The notes below the pieces were generated by a model. It ran no database searches and had not been told where the DNA came from. It saw only the letters and a program-made list of their open reading frames with translations. A DNA stretch of 64,000 bases from Terebella lapidaria. Lineage: Eukaryota; Annelida; Polychaeta; Terebellida; Terebellidae. This document shows, one piece after another, positions 33,214 to 44,507 of the stretch. Position numbers and translations under genes: made by a program. The stretch's first letter is position 1; every line of letters begins with the position of its first letter. The DNA lies in the NCBI GenBank assembly GCA_949152475.1, contig OX424560.1, forward strand, positions 42,238,719-42,302,718, read 5' to 3'.

Positions 33214-34154
33214 ATCAGGAGTTGGATAAGCGGGCAGCCGACTGAGCCAAGCCATTGAAGCCAGAGTGTACACTCTCTGGCGGATCGGAATTTGAGGGGC
33301 CTACTCTGCCTACACTCTGCCTAGATTCATAGACCTCATACACATGCACATGCGCTTCGACAATTAGTCCCTGGTCGTCTCGAGAGAAATAGCTTAATAT
33401 TAGCTCAACACAGTCGAAATAATTCGGAATGAGTATCTAAAACTGTTGTCTAAAATGCTTAAAAGTAATTCGTCCTTGTTAACCGCTGCAATACAACATA
33501 TTCCTAGTGGTTACTTCTTGGTGTAGTAATATAAGTAATTACAGTAATTATAACCACACAATTGGAGCGGTCATACTTTGCGAGTTCTAAGATAACTGAC
33601 AGGAGAATCGGTAATTGCACTTGCGCATTCGACATGCGATCTAATTTAAAACATCAGTTTACATTGCCATATGATGATTGTTGTTTGAAGAATTATTATT
33701 GGCAATGCTTTTGTATCAGCTTAACAGAATATATCGGCTTCTATTTCAAATTCGCGAAACCAACACCAGTGTATGCTGAATGTAAGAGAGTCGTCTGGTG
33801 AAGTCGGAAGACAGGAAATACATGGGGTGAGGTCAACGACAATCACATATACCCGGCCCTGAGGGGCCGGGAATGATGGATGACCTTTGACCTTGACCTT
33901 AAATTTTTTCGCTGAGTCGGCATTTTTCGTTTCTGTCGATATCTCGGAAACGGTCTCATTGGGAACTTATCATGTCAGCATTTTGTTTTTTTCATGCTTC
34001 ACCCTGAAATGCCTCCAAGGCCTTTAGGCCTTGACGTCTAGTTGAACATGAATTTGTTGTTTTCACTCACACAAACTTTTTACTACATTGTAGTTTTCAT
34101 TTTAACAAATGTAGGCCTATAAGAGATAGATGTTGCGAGCAAAATATAATTACA

Positions 34155-35000
34155 TGTAACGGATATTTGTCTTGGGTGTTGTGTTGTACCCTGACCCGCT
34201 GTATTCAGTTATGGTCCGCCCCTTGTGCTCCACACAGAAGATAGATAGGTTGTAACGGTTTATTCAATAAAATACAATCTGTGGCATCAGCCGTAGATGC
34301 TAGGCCAGTAGTGAGCAACCTGCAGAGACAGGAAAATAAACAATAAATGCACACAGTCAGTGTGGACGGTTTGACTGTCTCTAAGCAACTCACTAATCAA
34401 TAACATTACATAATTTACGTGAAACCAGATATCAATAGTGATAATAGCATAATACCTGATGCTAACTATGATAAAATAGTTACCATAGTTACCAAACTAC
34501 CAGAATACAGATTGACCAGAGATATACTAACTGGTAAACGAAGTGATTACATAATACTGGTGAATACTACAAAGTTATGAATGACTAAAACTACAACATA
34601 CTACATACACTAACCAAGTATGACATCGGCAACTGTGACGAATGCTCAATAGCACCGAAATACAACGACAAATTACAATGTTTACATGAGCGATAAAAGG
34701 TGCAAATCAGCATCCCGTCACAGTTACAGATTCTAGCCAAATGAAATCATCTATGCGAATACTCCGAAATCACAGGAGATGATAAGGGACATGATCAAAG
34801 ACAAATATTAATGTCACAAAAGGAAATTCACCTGCAGAGACAGGAAAATAAACAATAAATGCACACAGTCAGTGTGGACGGTTTGACTGTCTCTAAGCAA
34901 CTGACGCCGAAGGGAAAATTCCCGCCACTAACGGACTCAGTCACAAAAGTGAAATGCGAACTGCCAAATTATAACTAACGTAAAATACGTACCTGTTACA
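34155..35000 (-). repeat. 3' LTR of the minus-strand Gypsy element
   Basis: 846 bp, TGTAACGGATATTTGTC to ACCTGTTACA. It matches 40165-40899 over its length, with one additional internal block that itself repeats sequence found near the other end of the LTR (CTGCAGAGACAGGAAAATAA occurs twice). Confidence 0.9.
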
Positions 35001-35157
35001 TTTACCCCTGGGTTGGGAAAATGTCGTCCCTTGACATTAAATCTGAACTACACATTCATACCACATACATACCACACAATATAAAAGTCACTTAACTCAG
35101 TGTGTAAACGAGTTTATTTGACAGAACAAGAATATATACACCATAGAATTGTTTAGA

Positions 35158-35493
35158 TCAGGTAACAAAATCGCCTGATGTGTACCACTGTGGTGGTCGG
35201 CGATTCCGTTTTGGTCGTGGTATTGGTGCAGGATCTTCAACATCATCGGTTTCAGAAGTAGTCCCTTCACTCTCAGATGATGCATGATCCGAACCTTGAG
35301 GCATCGGAAGAGTGGAAGTTGGATCTTCCAGTATACTGGTCTCGGCTGCATCCAGATCCGGTGGAACTAACTCTAACGGTGCCACCTCCTGAAGAGTATC
35401 CACGTGGTGGTCTTCAATGACAACATCATCCACAACAACTTGCTCTGGTCCAGCAGCAACATCGTCCACTAAAGTGACGGCAACAAATGACAT
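35158..35493 (-). mobile_element. C-terminal Gypsy coding tail (fossil)
   Basis: An acidic stretch rich in Asp, Val and Thr ending with PRPKRNRRPPQW just before the 3' LTR. It lies downstream of the integrase and is probably the tail of Pol in this family. No separate function can be assigned. Confidence 0.55.
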
Positions 35494-35591
35494 TGACGAA
35501 TCACTGTCGGACGATTCCTCAACCTGTCGTGTAGCTCTCGTTGAAGGCTTTCTGGAGACTGTAGAATGGGGACAGTTAAAATCCTCCTCCT

Positions 35592-38570
35592 CTAACAGAT
35601 TCCCGACAGGCAGTAAGAGGTTCCGGTGAAGGGTCTTTGTGGGCCCACGCTTCCCTTCCGGAATGACTTGATAGACGGGTATGTCTCGTCAGGCTGCTTA
35701 TTGATGACATAGACCGTAGAACTCCAAGTGTCCTCCAACTTGTGAGGGCCTTGAAATCCCACCTTGCGGATCAAAACTCGGTCTCCAAGAGCTAGTACTG
35801 GTCCCTTAGACCGACGATCATACAAATGCTTGTGGCGTTGTCTGGTGGGAGTGGATACGGAAGCTGCAACCTTGTAAGCTTCTTGTAACCGTTGCTTGAG
35901 TCCAACGACATACGAGTCATACTCCTGAGCTTCTGCTTCAACTTTCTCCGAGATACCAAGGAGGAGATCTACCGGTAAACGGGGCTGCCTCCCAAACATT
36001 AGGTAGTGAGGGCTGTATCCGGTCGCATCACTCCTGGTGCAGTTATATGCATGAACCATGGGGGCAACATGCATCTTCCAGTTGGCCTTAGCATTCGGAG
36101 GAAGAGTTCCCAACATGTTAAGCAAGGTCCGGTTGAAGCGCTCAGTTTGTCCATTTCCCATGGGGTGATAGGGCGTTGTCCTGCTCTTCTTGATGTTCCC
36201 AAGTTCACATAATCTGGAGATGACTTTCGATTCGAAATTTCTCCCTTGGTCAGAATGGAGACGAGATGGAAATCCGTAATGAATGATGAAATTATGAAAC
36301 AGGGCATCAGCCGTAGTCCGTGCAGTTTGGTTCTTGGCTACCGCAACTGCATACCTGGTGAAGTGATCGGTTATGACAAGTATATCCTTGATACCCTTGG
36401 ATCCTTCAAGACTCAGGAAGTCCATACAGACTAATTCTAATGGCTGATTTGTAGAAACGGAGACCAACGGAGCACGTCCTGCCTCACCCTTCCTCCGGAC
36501 ACAACGGCCACAGGTTCCAACCCATTCCTGGACATCAGCCCGCATAGTTGGCCAAAAGAATCGGTCCTGGAGTAGTTCCAATGTGCGATGAATTCCAGGG
36601 TGACCCATGTCCTGATGTAACCCATGGAGAGCAAGGTGGTGATATTTGGCAGGAAGAACAAGTTGTGGTGTATCACTTCCATCCACCTTACGATGACGGT
36701 ACAACACTTCATCCTTCAGGAATAGTTTGGGAAGTTGTCTCAGGTATGGTTTATACCGAGGATCATCAGGATCCAGATTATCAAGTTCCTTCCGGATGCA
36801 GCGTATCACTTCTGCCAAACAGGGGTCTTCCCGCTGCTCCTTGACCCACTCTGCATTTGACATGGTGGTCATCTCCGAGTGTGAGAAGGCCTGTACCACA
36901 GCAGGATCCACCCCCAGGTTCTCCACAAATGGGATTGCTGTCTGTGAATGGCAAATGGCGGTGACGACATCGGTATCAAGATGATGGGATTCATGGGTAA
37001 TCCGGGATAGGGCATCCGCATCGATGTTTTTTTTCCCCGCATGATAGATGTCAAAATCGAAGCACGAAAGTTCCGACAACCATCGGTGTCCTGTCGCGTC
37101 CAACTTGGCCGTAGTCTGCACATAAGTCAGAGGATTATTGTCCGTATAGACACTGAAGCGAGCTCCGTAAAGAAAGTCCCTGAACTTGTGTGTTATCGCC
37201 CACTTAAGGGCGAGAAATTCCAACTTGTGAGCTGGATAATTTTTCTCTGATGGGCTCAAACCTCGACTGGCATAGGCAATAACTCGGCGGACTCCATCTT
37301 GTTCCTGGTAGAGAATGGCACCGAGGCCATCACCGCTGGCATCCGTATGCAAGATAAACGGATCTAAGTAGTTAGCATAGGTAAGAACCGGAGCTGTGGT
37401 TAGACTCTTAATAAGCCGAGTAAACGCATTCTCCTGGGCAGCCTCCCAGCGAAAAGATCCGCTACATGCTTTAAGCTTCCGACCAGCTTTCGTGGGGCTC
37501 CTAGTCTCAGGGTCCTTCAAAAGGTCATACAGAGGTCGGGCGATACGAGAATAATCTTTCACGAAGCGTCTGTAAAACCCGGTAAAGCCAAGGAAACGGC
37601 GTAATTCCTTGACTGACGATGGAGTCTTCCATTCCTTGACAACTTGTATCTTCTCCGGGTCAGTTTGGATGCCCTCGTGGGAAACAATGTGACCCAGGTA
37701 CTTGACTCGACTGCGAAACAAGGAACACTTTGAAGGTTTAAGCTTAAGGCCATGTTCTTGAAGCCGGTGGAAGATATTTTCCAAACGCTGAAGATGTTCC
37801 TCAAAAGTGCCAGAAAAGACAATAATGTCGTCCAAGTACAATAAACACTGGGTGAGATTGAGTTCTTGCATGCAGACAGACATTAATCGCTGAAACGTGG
37901 CCGGAGCATTCACGAGACCGAAGGGCATGCGGTTAAATTCGTAAAAACCGAGGGGTCCCACTGTAAAAGCGGTCTTGGCTTTGTCCTCCTCGGCAACTTC
38001 CACCTGCCAGTATCCGGCTTTGAGATCTAATGCAGTGAACCAATGAGACCCAGAAAGTATGTCTAGAGTTTCCTCAATTCGAGGAAGAGCATGGGCATCC
38101 TTGATAGTTTCTGAGTTCAACTTTTTGTAGTCGATACAGAACCGGAGTCCACCATCAGATTTTCGAACTAGGACGATCGGGGAAGCAAAAGGGCTCTTGC
38201 TTGGACGGATGACTCCGCAGTACTGCATCTCCTGGATATGATCACGGACTTCCTTATACGTAGTTGGCGGGACTCGTCGATATCTTTGTTTGAAAGGAGT
38301 CTGGTCTTTAAGTTTTATACTGTGGACAACTGTAGAGGTCCGGCCGAGATCCATGTCATCTCCAGCAAAGATGGGCTTCCATTTCAGAAGGAGCTCTTGG
38401 ACCTGATGCCGCTGCTCCACATCCAATTCCGAGTCCTGCAGCTTAAACTTCTCAAGAAAGACAGAATCGGTTGAGTGAGAAGAGTCAGAAGTGACATTGT
38501 GCATCTGACTCTGGACAACAGATGACTCCGAAGTAGTGTCTGTGAGATGATGTGCATAAACAACGTTCAC
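35592..38570 (-). mobile_element. Gypsy pol: RT, RNase H, integrase (fossil)
   Basis: A long minus-strand block with RT motifs (FCIDYKKLNSET, ALDLKAGYWQVEV, MPFGLVNAPATFQRLM, LLYLDDIIVFS), RNase H (FILHTDASGDGLGAILYQ, KLEFLALKWA, NIDADALSRI), the H2C2 zinc segment (GHPGIHRT .. CGRCVRRKG) and the integrase core (LVITDHFTRYAVAV, LHSDQGRNFE, TPYHPMGNGQTERFNR). A C-terminal LGDRVLIRKVGFQGPHKL module resembles the GPY/F region. The catalytic LDD box and the integrase motif set are present. Confidence 0.93.
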
Positions 38571-38918
38571 TCGGAAGAGTTGACACAGTTGAGTCTTGGC
38601 AGGGACAGTGATTGGAGTGTCGGTGATGTTATGTACCTCAAGTTTACATGTTGTTGCTGTCTGGGAGAAACTGGTGACATATTGTACAGTAGGTATCAGA
38701 GCGAGACCATTGGGAAGAGTCCCATAATCACCTTCCTCTCCAGATACAAGCAGACGACCAACAGGACCAACTCAGGTGATACCCTTCACCAACATCTTCG
38801 AATTAGCTGGGACCTGGACTTGCTTGCATGACATCACAGGGCTGACATAATCCCCAGAAGTAATTCCAGCTCGGGCATGATTGGAAGAAACTGCTACCTT
38901 CCAGTTGGCTGAGAATTC

Positions 38919-39293
38919 CTAACCCTTCAGGTTCACCATTTGTAGGAAGTTTGTTCCTATAATGACAGGCACTCTGGAATTGTACAAGGTATCATTCACA
39001 ACTACCGTCGGTGTGGAGATCACTATGGAATCCGACCTCGGCATGCCTATGTCCAGAGCGACCACTCCATGGAATCCTACGGTATCCCCGGATGCTCCAT
39101 GAATTTCCACAAAGTCCTCGATGGAGTCGATAGGGACATTTGGGAAGTTAGCCTGTAGGAAAGAATGAGCTACAGAAGTGATCTGTGATCCCGTGTCAAG
39201 CAGTCCCAAGCAGGGTACACCATTGATGGTCAATTCAACCTCATTGGCTAAACCTACAATCGGAGTATTCTTATGAGTGAGGGTTTCCGTCAT
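38919..39293 (-). mobile_element. Gypsy aspartic protease region (fossil)
   Basis: VPCLGLLDTGSQITSVA contains the DTG active-site triad of retropepsin-type proteases, followed by VEIHGASGDTVGFHG and PVIIGTNFLQM, which match the family's downstream strand motifs. It lies between the zinc knuckle and the RT on the minus strand. Confidence 0.85.
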
Positions 39294-39367
39294 TTCGTGT
39301 GTTGAAATGTTGGGTCGCTTTGATGAATTGCGCGAACGTCGCGTCTTGGACCCTGGAAGACGGGCGG

Positions 39368-40021
39368 CTACTCGTTTAAAGCCTTACCATTGGCATGAAA
39401 GCGAGCATGGCACTTTTCAAGTTCGTGTCCCCGGCGCCCACATCTGGAGCAGGATACCTTAGTCTTAGGCTTAGCCATCTTGACTTCCTGCTCAGGTTTA
39501 GATGCACGCGATTCCAGATTGGCTACTTTATCTTGAAGACTTTCCATCGCTTTCACCATTTGGTCCATCCTAGTTCACAATTCCTCCATTTGGTTAGGCT
39601 GTTGAACACTCTGCTGCACGGACTTTTTTACGGGCTTGCTCCAATTCCCAAGTGCGGAGAGCACGAACAAGATCATCATAGGAATCTCCAGCATCGAATT
39701 TGTGTCGCGTGGCATCCTTCATCTTCTCAGTACTCAGTCCCATCCAGAATTGGGTCCTCAACATTCCACGACTCTCAGCAGATGTCACTGCGCCACGTTC
39801 CTGGAGCTGGCTGAGTGTTTCCTCAAGACGACAACCCCAAGCTGTAATTGACTCATTGGACTTCTGAGTGGCACTGTAGAATGCACTATAGAGCTGAGGA
39901 ACAGACAGAACATTCCCAAAGGTGATGTCAAACTTATGTAGGATATCTGAAACCGTGACGTGTTCACCAAGGTAACGCAAGACCTCTGCTGCAGTGCCCC
40001 GTACTGAACGTCGAACTGCAA
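39368..40021 (-). mobile_element. Gypsy gag with CCHC knuckle (fossil)
   Basis: A helical gag-like region (ESITAWGCRLEETLSQLQER, YDDLVRALRTWELE) is followed by a coiled segment and one CCHC knuckle (CSRCGRRGHELEKC, about 39420-39460). This matches the capsid and nucleocapsid parts of PNMA/Gypsy-type gags. The part nearest the 5' LTR (40022-40164) shows no clear coding. Confidence 0.8.
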
Positions 40022-40164
40022 TCAGGATGGACGATGAAGTTTTTCCCGCATTCAGAAGACCTCATATTTCCATTGGGAGTAGCTGACTTCCCCCTTTCCA
40101 CCAGTACCAGATTAATTGTGTATTGTTAGTTATTCTGTATTCTGGTTAGTGGAAGAGCCTCCAT

Positions 40165-40899
40165 TGTAACGGATATTTGTCTTGGGTGTTGTGTTGTACC
40201 CTGACCCGCTGTATTCAGTTATGGTCCGCCCCTTGTGCTCCACACAGAAGATCTATAGATAGGTTGTAACGGTTTATTCAATAAAATACAATCTGTGGCA
40301 TCAGCCGTAGATGCTAGGCCAGTAGTGAGCAATAATACCTGAATAGCATAATACCTGATGCTAACTATGATAAAATAGTTACCATAGTTACCAAACTACC
40401 AGAATACAGATTGACCAGAGATATACTAACTGGTAAACGAAGTGATTACATAATACTGGTGAATACTACAAAGTTATGAATGACTAAAACTACAACATAC
40501 TACATACACTAACCAAGTATGACATCGGCAACTGTGACGAATGCTCAATAGCACCGAAATACAACGACAAATTACAATGTTTACATGAGCGATAAAAGGT
40601 GCAAATCAGCATCCCGTCACAGTTACAGATTCTAGCCAAATGAAATCATCTATACGAATACTCCGAAATCACAGGATATGATAAGGGACATGATCAAAGA
40701 CAAATATTAATGTCACAAAAGGAAACTCACCTGCAGAGACAGGAAAATAAACAATAAATGCACACAGTCAGTGTGGACGGTTTGACTGTCTCTAAGCAAC
40801 TGACGCCGAAGGGAAAATTCCCGACACTAACGGACTCAGTCACAAAAGTGAAATGCGAACTGCCAAATTATAACTAACGTAAAATACGTACCTGTTACA
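40165..40899 (-). repeat. 5' LTR of the minus-strand Gypsy element
   Basis: 735 bp with the same TGTAAC..GTTACA termini as the LTR at 34155-35000. TACA follows it at 40900-40903. Confidence 0.9.
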
Positions 40900-40903
40900 T
40901 ACA

Positions 40904-42394
40904 CATATGTAATTTTATATCTCATACCAAAGCATGTAATCATTAGGCCTAGTAGGTTATTGTCAAATATTGCAGAAACCCATCATCTTATTGGTATAAT
41001 ATCTAGGCCTTTTGGCCGACAATAAATTATATGTATATAGTTCATTGTCATTGATTCCAAACCGAACCGTCAGCATTGAAGCAGATTACCACTAAGTGCA
41101 ATTAGCTAGATTACTGGCATCCATTCGCCACGTACAACAAAAGAAGGTATACAGAAACAGAAGCTTTGAAGAATCCTTTAGCTGTTTAGGGATTGGAGGC
41201 AGATTTAAGGAAGCCACCAGACAAAAAACCAAAAGTGCAATGAAAAAAGGGAAAACTGTCAAAAAGTAACCAGAATTAATATGAGGCGCGTGATAGTTTA
41301 AATCAGATAAGTTTGAATCAGTTGAATCAGGTAAGTTTCAATAAATCAACATGGTTTATTTATTACACCATTAATCATGATTGGTCGAGCATCTCAAACA
41401 CACAATGCATCAGAGACCACGACACTTCAATCGGCACCCAGGCATGTCCGTCCATGCATGCAGGTGATCACACTGCTGCTGCGAGCGCTATGATATATGG
41501 GAGGTAACGGGCGGCCGGGTCGCGTGTGCGGCCGGGTCGCGTATACCCCATATGGCCGGCTTGGCGGGGAAAGAGTCAATCGTGTGCCGCCATCAACTAA
41601 CAAATTTTAGGTATAAGTCTACCACACGCAGACATATTAGTTTGGCTAGATTCCATCATTCGATGCATGACGTTTATAATAAAACAATGGTCTGCACTAG
41701 CAAAGACGTACGCCTACTTCTTCTTTGCCAAGTGCACAGGTCTGGCAAAATCATTCAATTTATAGGATGAACCGTAATTGTAGCAATTTATGAATTTAGC
41801 CTAGATCTTGCAATGGGCTTTGTGTAGTCGGTGAAGTGAAGGCAAGGAACAAGTGAATGTACGAAATGAAGCCCAAACACAGAGGTTTGGTAGATTGCGG
41901 ATTGTTTTTTGTGCTGGTACATCGATGTTTGTAGATATATGAAGCATATCACCTGCAATTAATTATGTGTGCGAGACTCTATTTGAGAAATATGCCCAGC
42001 GTTGCATGCTAATTGCCGTTAGCACATTGATTTGAGCACAACAATAAGGCATGAATGACGTTTGGTAAAATTGCTCAGAATATGAGAGCACATGTTAGTG
42101 ACACTTACCCCTGACATTGTAACATGTGTTATGTCAATAAACTTACTACTACTACTACTACTACTACTAGGATAAATGTCCGTATTGGTATGGGCACGAC
42201 GAGTTCACCATTATGTGACCAGTTAACCTTGATAGTAAAATCTGACAGTGACCGGTTACTCGTAGCAAGTGTAGTTGTTAGGGCTGCACGTGCCAGACAC
42301 TGCAAGTGCTCGTGGTCTTGGGGAAAAAAAACATGAGGTATTATGGTACTTGGTGACCTAGAAGTTGGAACTCTCCACGCAGATTGCGGTAAAG
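40904..42394. other. Unassigned non-coding DNA
   Basis: No gene is recognised. A short repeat (41472-41545) matches 29822-29900 in inverse orientation, with GGCGGCCGGGTCGCGTGTG. ATGTCAATAAAC followed by (TAC)n at 42144-42169 looks like the 3' tail of a retroposon (LINE or SINE), but no body is identifiable. Confidence 0.5.
42144..42169 (+). repeat. (TAC)n microsatellite
   Basis: About nine TAC units directly after AATAAACT, the arrangement often seen at retroposon 3' ends. Confidence 0.8.
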
Positions 42395-43104
42395 CTCATG
42401 TGTACTGGGTATAGGTCATGTGTACTGGGTGTAGGTCATGTGTACTGGATATAAGTCATGTATACTGGATATAGGTCATGTGTACTGGGTAGATGTCATG
42501 TGTACTGGATATAGGTCATGTGTACTGGATATAGGTCATGTGTACTGGGTGTAGGTCATGTGTACTGGATATAGGTCATGTGTACTGGGTGTAGGTCATG
42601 TGTACTGGATATAGGTCATGCGTACTGGATATAGGTCATGTGTACTGGGTATAGGTCATGTGTACTGGGTATAGGTTATGTGTACTGGATATAGGTCATG
42701 TGTACTGGGTATAGGTCATGTGTACTGAATATAGGTCATGTGTACTGGGTATAGGTCATGTGTAGTGGATATAGGTCATGTGTACTGGGTGTAGGTCATG
42801 TGTACTGGGTATAGGTCATGTGTACTGGATATAGGTCATGTGTACTGGGTATAGGTCATGTGTACTGGGTATAGGTTATGTGTACTGGATATAGGTCATG
42901 TGTACTGGGTATAGGTCATATATACTGGATATAGGTCATGTGTACTGGATATAGGTCATGTGTGCTGGGTGTAGGTCATGTGTACTGGATATAGGTCATG
43001 TGTACCGGGTATAGGTCATGTGTACTGGGTATAGGTCATGTGTACTGAATATAGGTCATGTGTACTTGGTATAGGGCATGTGTACTGAATATAGGTCATG
43101 TGTA
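42395..43104. repeat. 20-bp minisatellite, left part
   Basis: About 35 copies of TCATGTGTACTGGATATAGG, with interspersed GGGTATAGG and GGGTGTAGG variants, in strict 20-bp register with very few indels. The array is interrupted by the element at 43105-43892 and continues to 44092. No coding. Confidence 0.95.
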
Positions 43105-43892
43105 CAGTGATTGGGAAGAGGAACTCGAAGTATGAGAGAATCCCCCCTTCAGTTTGAAATGTATGGGGGATTTTCAAAAGTTATGGGGGATTTTCAAAAA
43201 GTTATGGGGGATTTTCTAAAAGTTGTGGGACATTTTGGATTTGTACTTTTAAAAACGATTTTATTCAATCATCAACTGCGGTAGTCGTAGCTATAATTGT
43301 GTGCGTGAGAAACCTGTCATTGTCATCATCACGATCTGAATCACCACCGTGAATGCCTGCTGTCAGTGTGTATATATGTCAACAGTAACACGTGGTTGTT
43401 GCCGGTGACTGTGTGGGCTGCTTCCTGCCGCTGCAGCTCAGTTCAATCTTTCATCGCATGAAACAAAGTTTCTTTGTCATTGTGTTTTTTTTAAATAAAT
43501 TGCCATGGATGCAGAATTTAGGATAATCAACTTATTTGGAGGCACTGACAACTCCCGAGAGCGGTGTCAAAAACTGTCAGTGGATGTTTGTAAATCTAGA
43601 AACCGTCAAATATGACGTCATGGGATACCCCAAATTATGCTCAGCCAGCCAATCTGTTCAGCGGTTTCTAGACTAAGTCTAGAGACCGTCTGACACTGAC
43701 ATCAAGGGCGCCCCAACATAATGGAAGATCGTCATACGATTGATTTCCAAACTTTCGCAATAATTCCAATAAAAACATAACATTCGCAAATATTTACAGT
43801 GCGCGCATTGGGCGCACTGATAAACTGTTGTATGCGGGATATTTCGAAGTTATGCGCGATTCGCGCAATCCCCCAAGTCTTCCTAATCACTG
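43105..43892. mobile_element. TIR element inserted in the 20-bp array
   Basis: The ends are CAGTGATTGGGAAGA and TCTTCCTAATCACTG (15 bp, one mismatch). GTGTA is duplicated on both sides (43100-43104 and 43893-43897), as expected for a 5-bp target duplication within the array unit. The interior has three copies of TATGGGGGATTTTC (about 43160-43215) and a TCTAGACTAAGTCTAGA palindrome. No transposase is present. The CAGTG terminus does not by itself fix the superfamily. Confidence 0.75.
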
Positions 43893-44092
43893 GTGTACTG
43901 GGTATAGGTTATGTGTACTGGACATAGGTCATGTGTACTGGATATAGGTCATGTGTACTGGATATAGGTCATGTGTACTGAATATATGTCATGTGTACTG
44001 GATATAGGTCATGTGTAATGGATATAGGTCATCTGTACTGAATATAGGTCATGTGTACTGGGTATAGGTCATGTGTACTGGGTGTAGATCAT
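43893..44092. repeat. 20-bp minisatellite, right part
   Basis: About ten further copies of the unit seen at 42395-43104, more variable than the left part (ATGTAATGG, CATCTGTACTG), ending at GTGTAGATCATCTAAC. Confidence 0.9.
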
Positions 44093-44129
44093 CTAACTCA
44101 TTTCAGGCATTGAAATATCCACTTCGACA

Positions 44130-44215
44130 TAGATGTAAATCTCTTATAACTTGTCCAAAATAGAGAACTGATATTTCTGGTGAAGACAGAAGAATATTGC
44201 TGATTAAGTTAACAT
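44130..44215. repeat. Fragment related to element B, left part
   Basis: TTGTCCAAAATAGAGAACTG, GGTGAAGACAG and GATTAAGTTAACATTA match element B near 5525-5600. The related sequence resumes at 45410, so about 1.2 kb, including the 53-bp array, sits inside the B-like sequence. Confidence 0.6.
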
Positions 44216-44224
44216 TACACAGTA

Positions 44225-44420
44225 CAGTCAAACCTCCATTAGTGAACACCTCTGGTCAGTGAACAACTCCAGTTAGTGAACACTTCTTCCCGGTCCCAAA
44301 TGAACACCTATCTTTTAACGTTGAGGTGCTCTTCCGATTAGTGCACACCTCTCTATAGTGAACAACTCTCTACAGTAAACACTGTTTTATGGTCCCAAAT
44401 ATCAATTTACAATACAAATG
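44225..44420. mobile_element. Possible Tigger/pogo-like transposon end
   Basis: CAGTCAAACCTCCATTAGTG resembles the terminal repeat of Tigger-type (pogo) elements, followed by several AGTGAACACCTCT-like motifs. No inverse end and no transposase are found nearby, so it would be a truncated or solo end. Confidence 0.35.
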
Positions 44421-44507
44421 ACCCTCTACTTAGTGAACATAGGCAAATGCACTGTAATCACACAGGGCAGAGAAATCTGTCTTTTGGGCAACAACAAGGT
44501 AATTAAC

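Larger units (their letters stand above)
31626..33874. other. 2.2-kb insertion inside element C
   Basis: The 147-bp array stops within a unit at about 31625 and resumes in phase at about 33875, so the intervening DNA is an insertion. It opens with a stem-loop (GCCATGTTT-CTAG-AAAACATGGC, 31637-31660) and closes with another (CCCGGCCC-TGA-GGGGCCGGG, 33852-33871). ACCCGGCCCT occurs near both ends (31666 and 33851). It contains the second TTAA MITE and a G-rich tract. No gene is recognised. Confidence 0.55.
30110..34041 (+). mobile_element. Helentron-like non-autonomous element C, with an internal insertion
   Basis: A 5' stem-loop at 30111-30134 (AAGGCATTTC, loop AGCA, GAAATGCCTT) is followed by TATGGTTTTGTC and a poly-T run (30149-30191). 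Central 147-bp repeats fill 30470-31623. They are interrupted at 31626-33874 and resume at 33875 with ATGGATGACC. The 3' end is a perfect hairpin CAAGGCCT-TT-AGGCCTTG (34016-34033 region), then ACGTCTAG and T. The architecture matches elements A and B, and the tail half of A is related to C's repeat. No protein is encoded; minus-strand frames through the array are 49-residue repeat artefacts (147 = 3 x 49). Confidence 0.6.
34155..40899 (-). mobile_element. Nearly whole Gypsy (Metaviridae) LTR retrotransposon (fossil)
   Basis: Two direct LTRs bound it (34155-35000 and 40165-40899), each TGTAAC...GTTACA, with the 4-bp target duplication TACA at 34151-34154 and 40900-40903. Internal order on the minus strand is gag, zinc knuckle, protease, RT, RNase H, integrase. 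Next to the 5' LTR, ATGGAGGCTCTTCCACT is a possible primer-binding site; next to the 3' LTR a purine-rich CCCAGGGGTAAA is a possible polypurine tract. The LTRs look nearly identical apart from one internal block, so it is young. The reading frames are interrupted at roughly three or four places, so I regard it as inactive but largely whole. It differs clearly from the Gypsy at 13855. Confidence 0.92.

Noticed and set aside
42395-44092. CRISPR-like array
   Set aside because: The 20-bp units are contiguous with no spacers and the context is animal DNA; it is an ordinary minisatellite.
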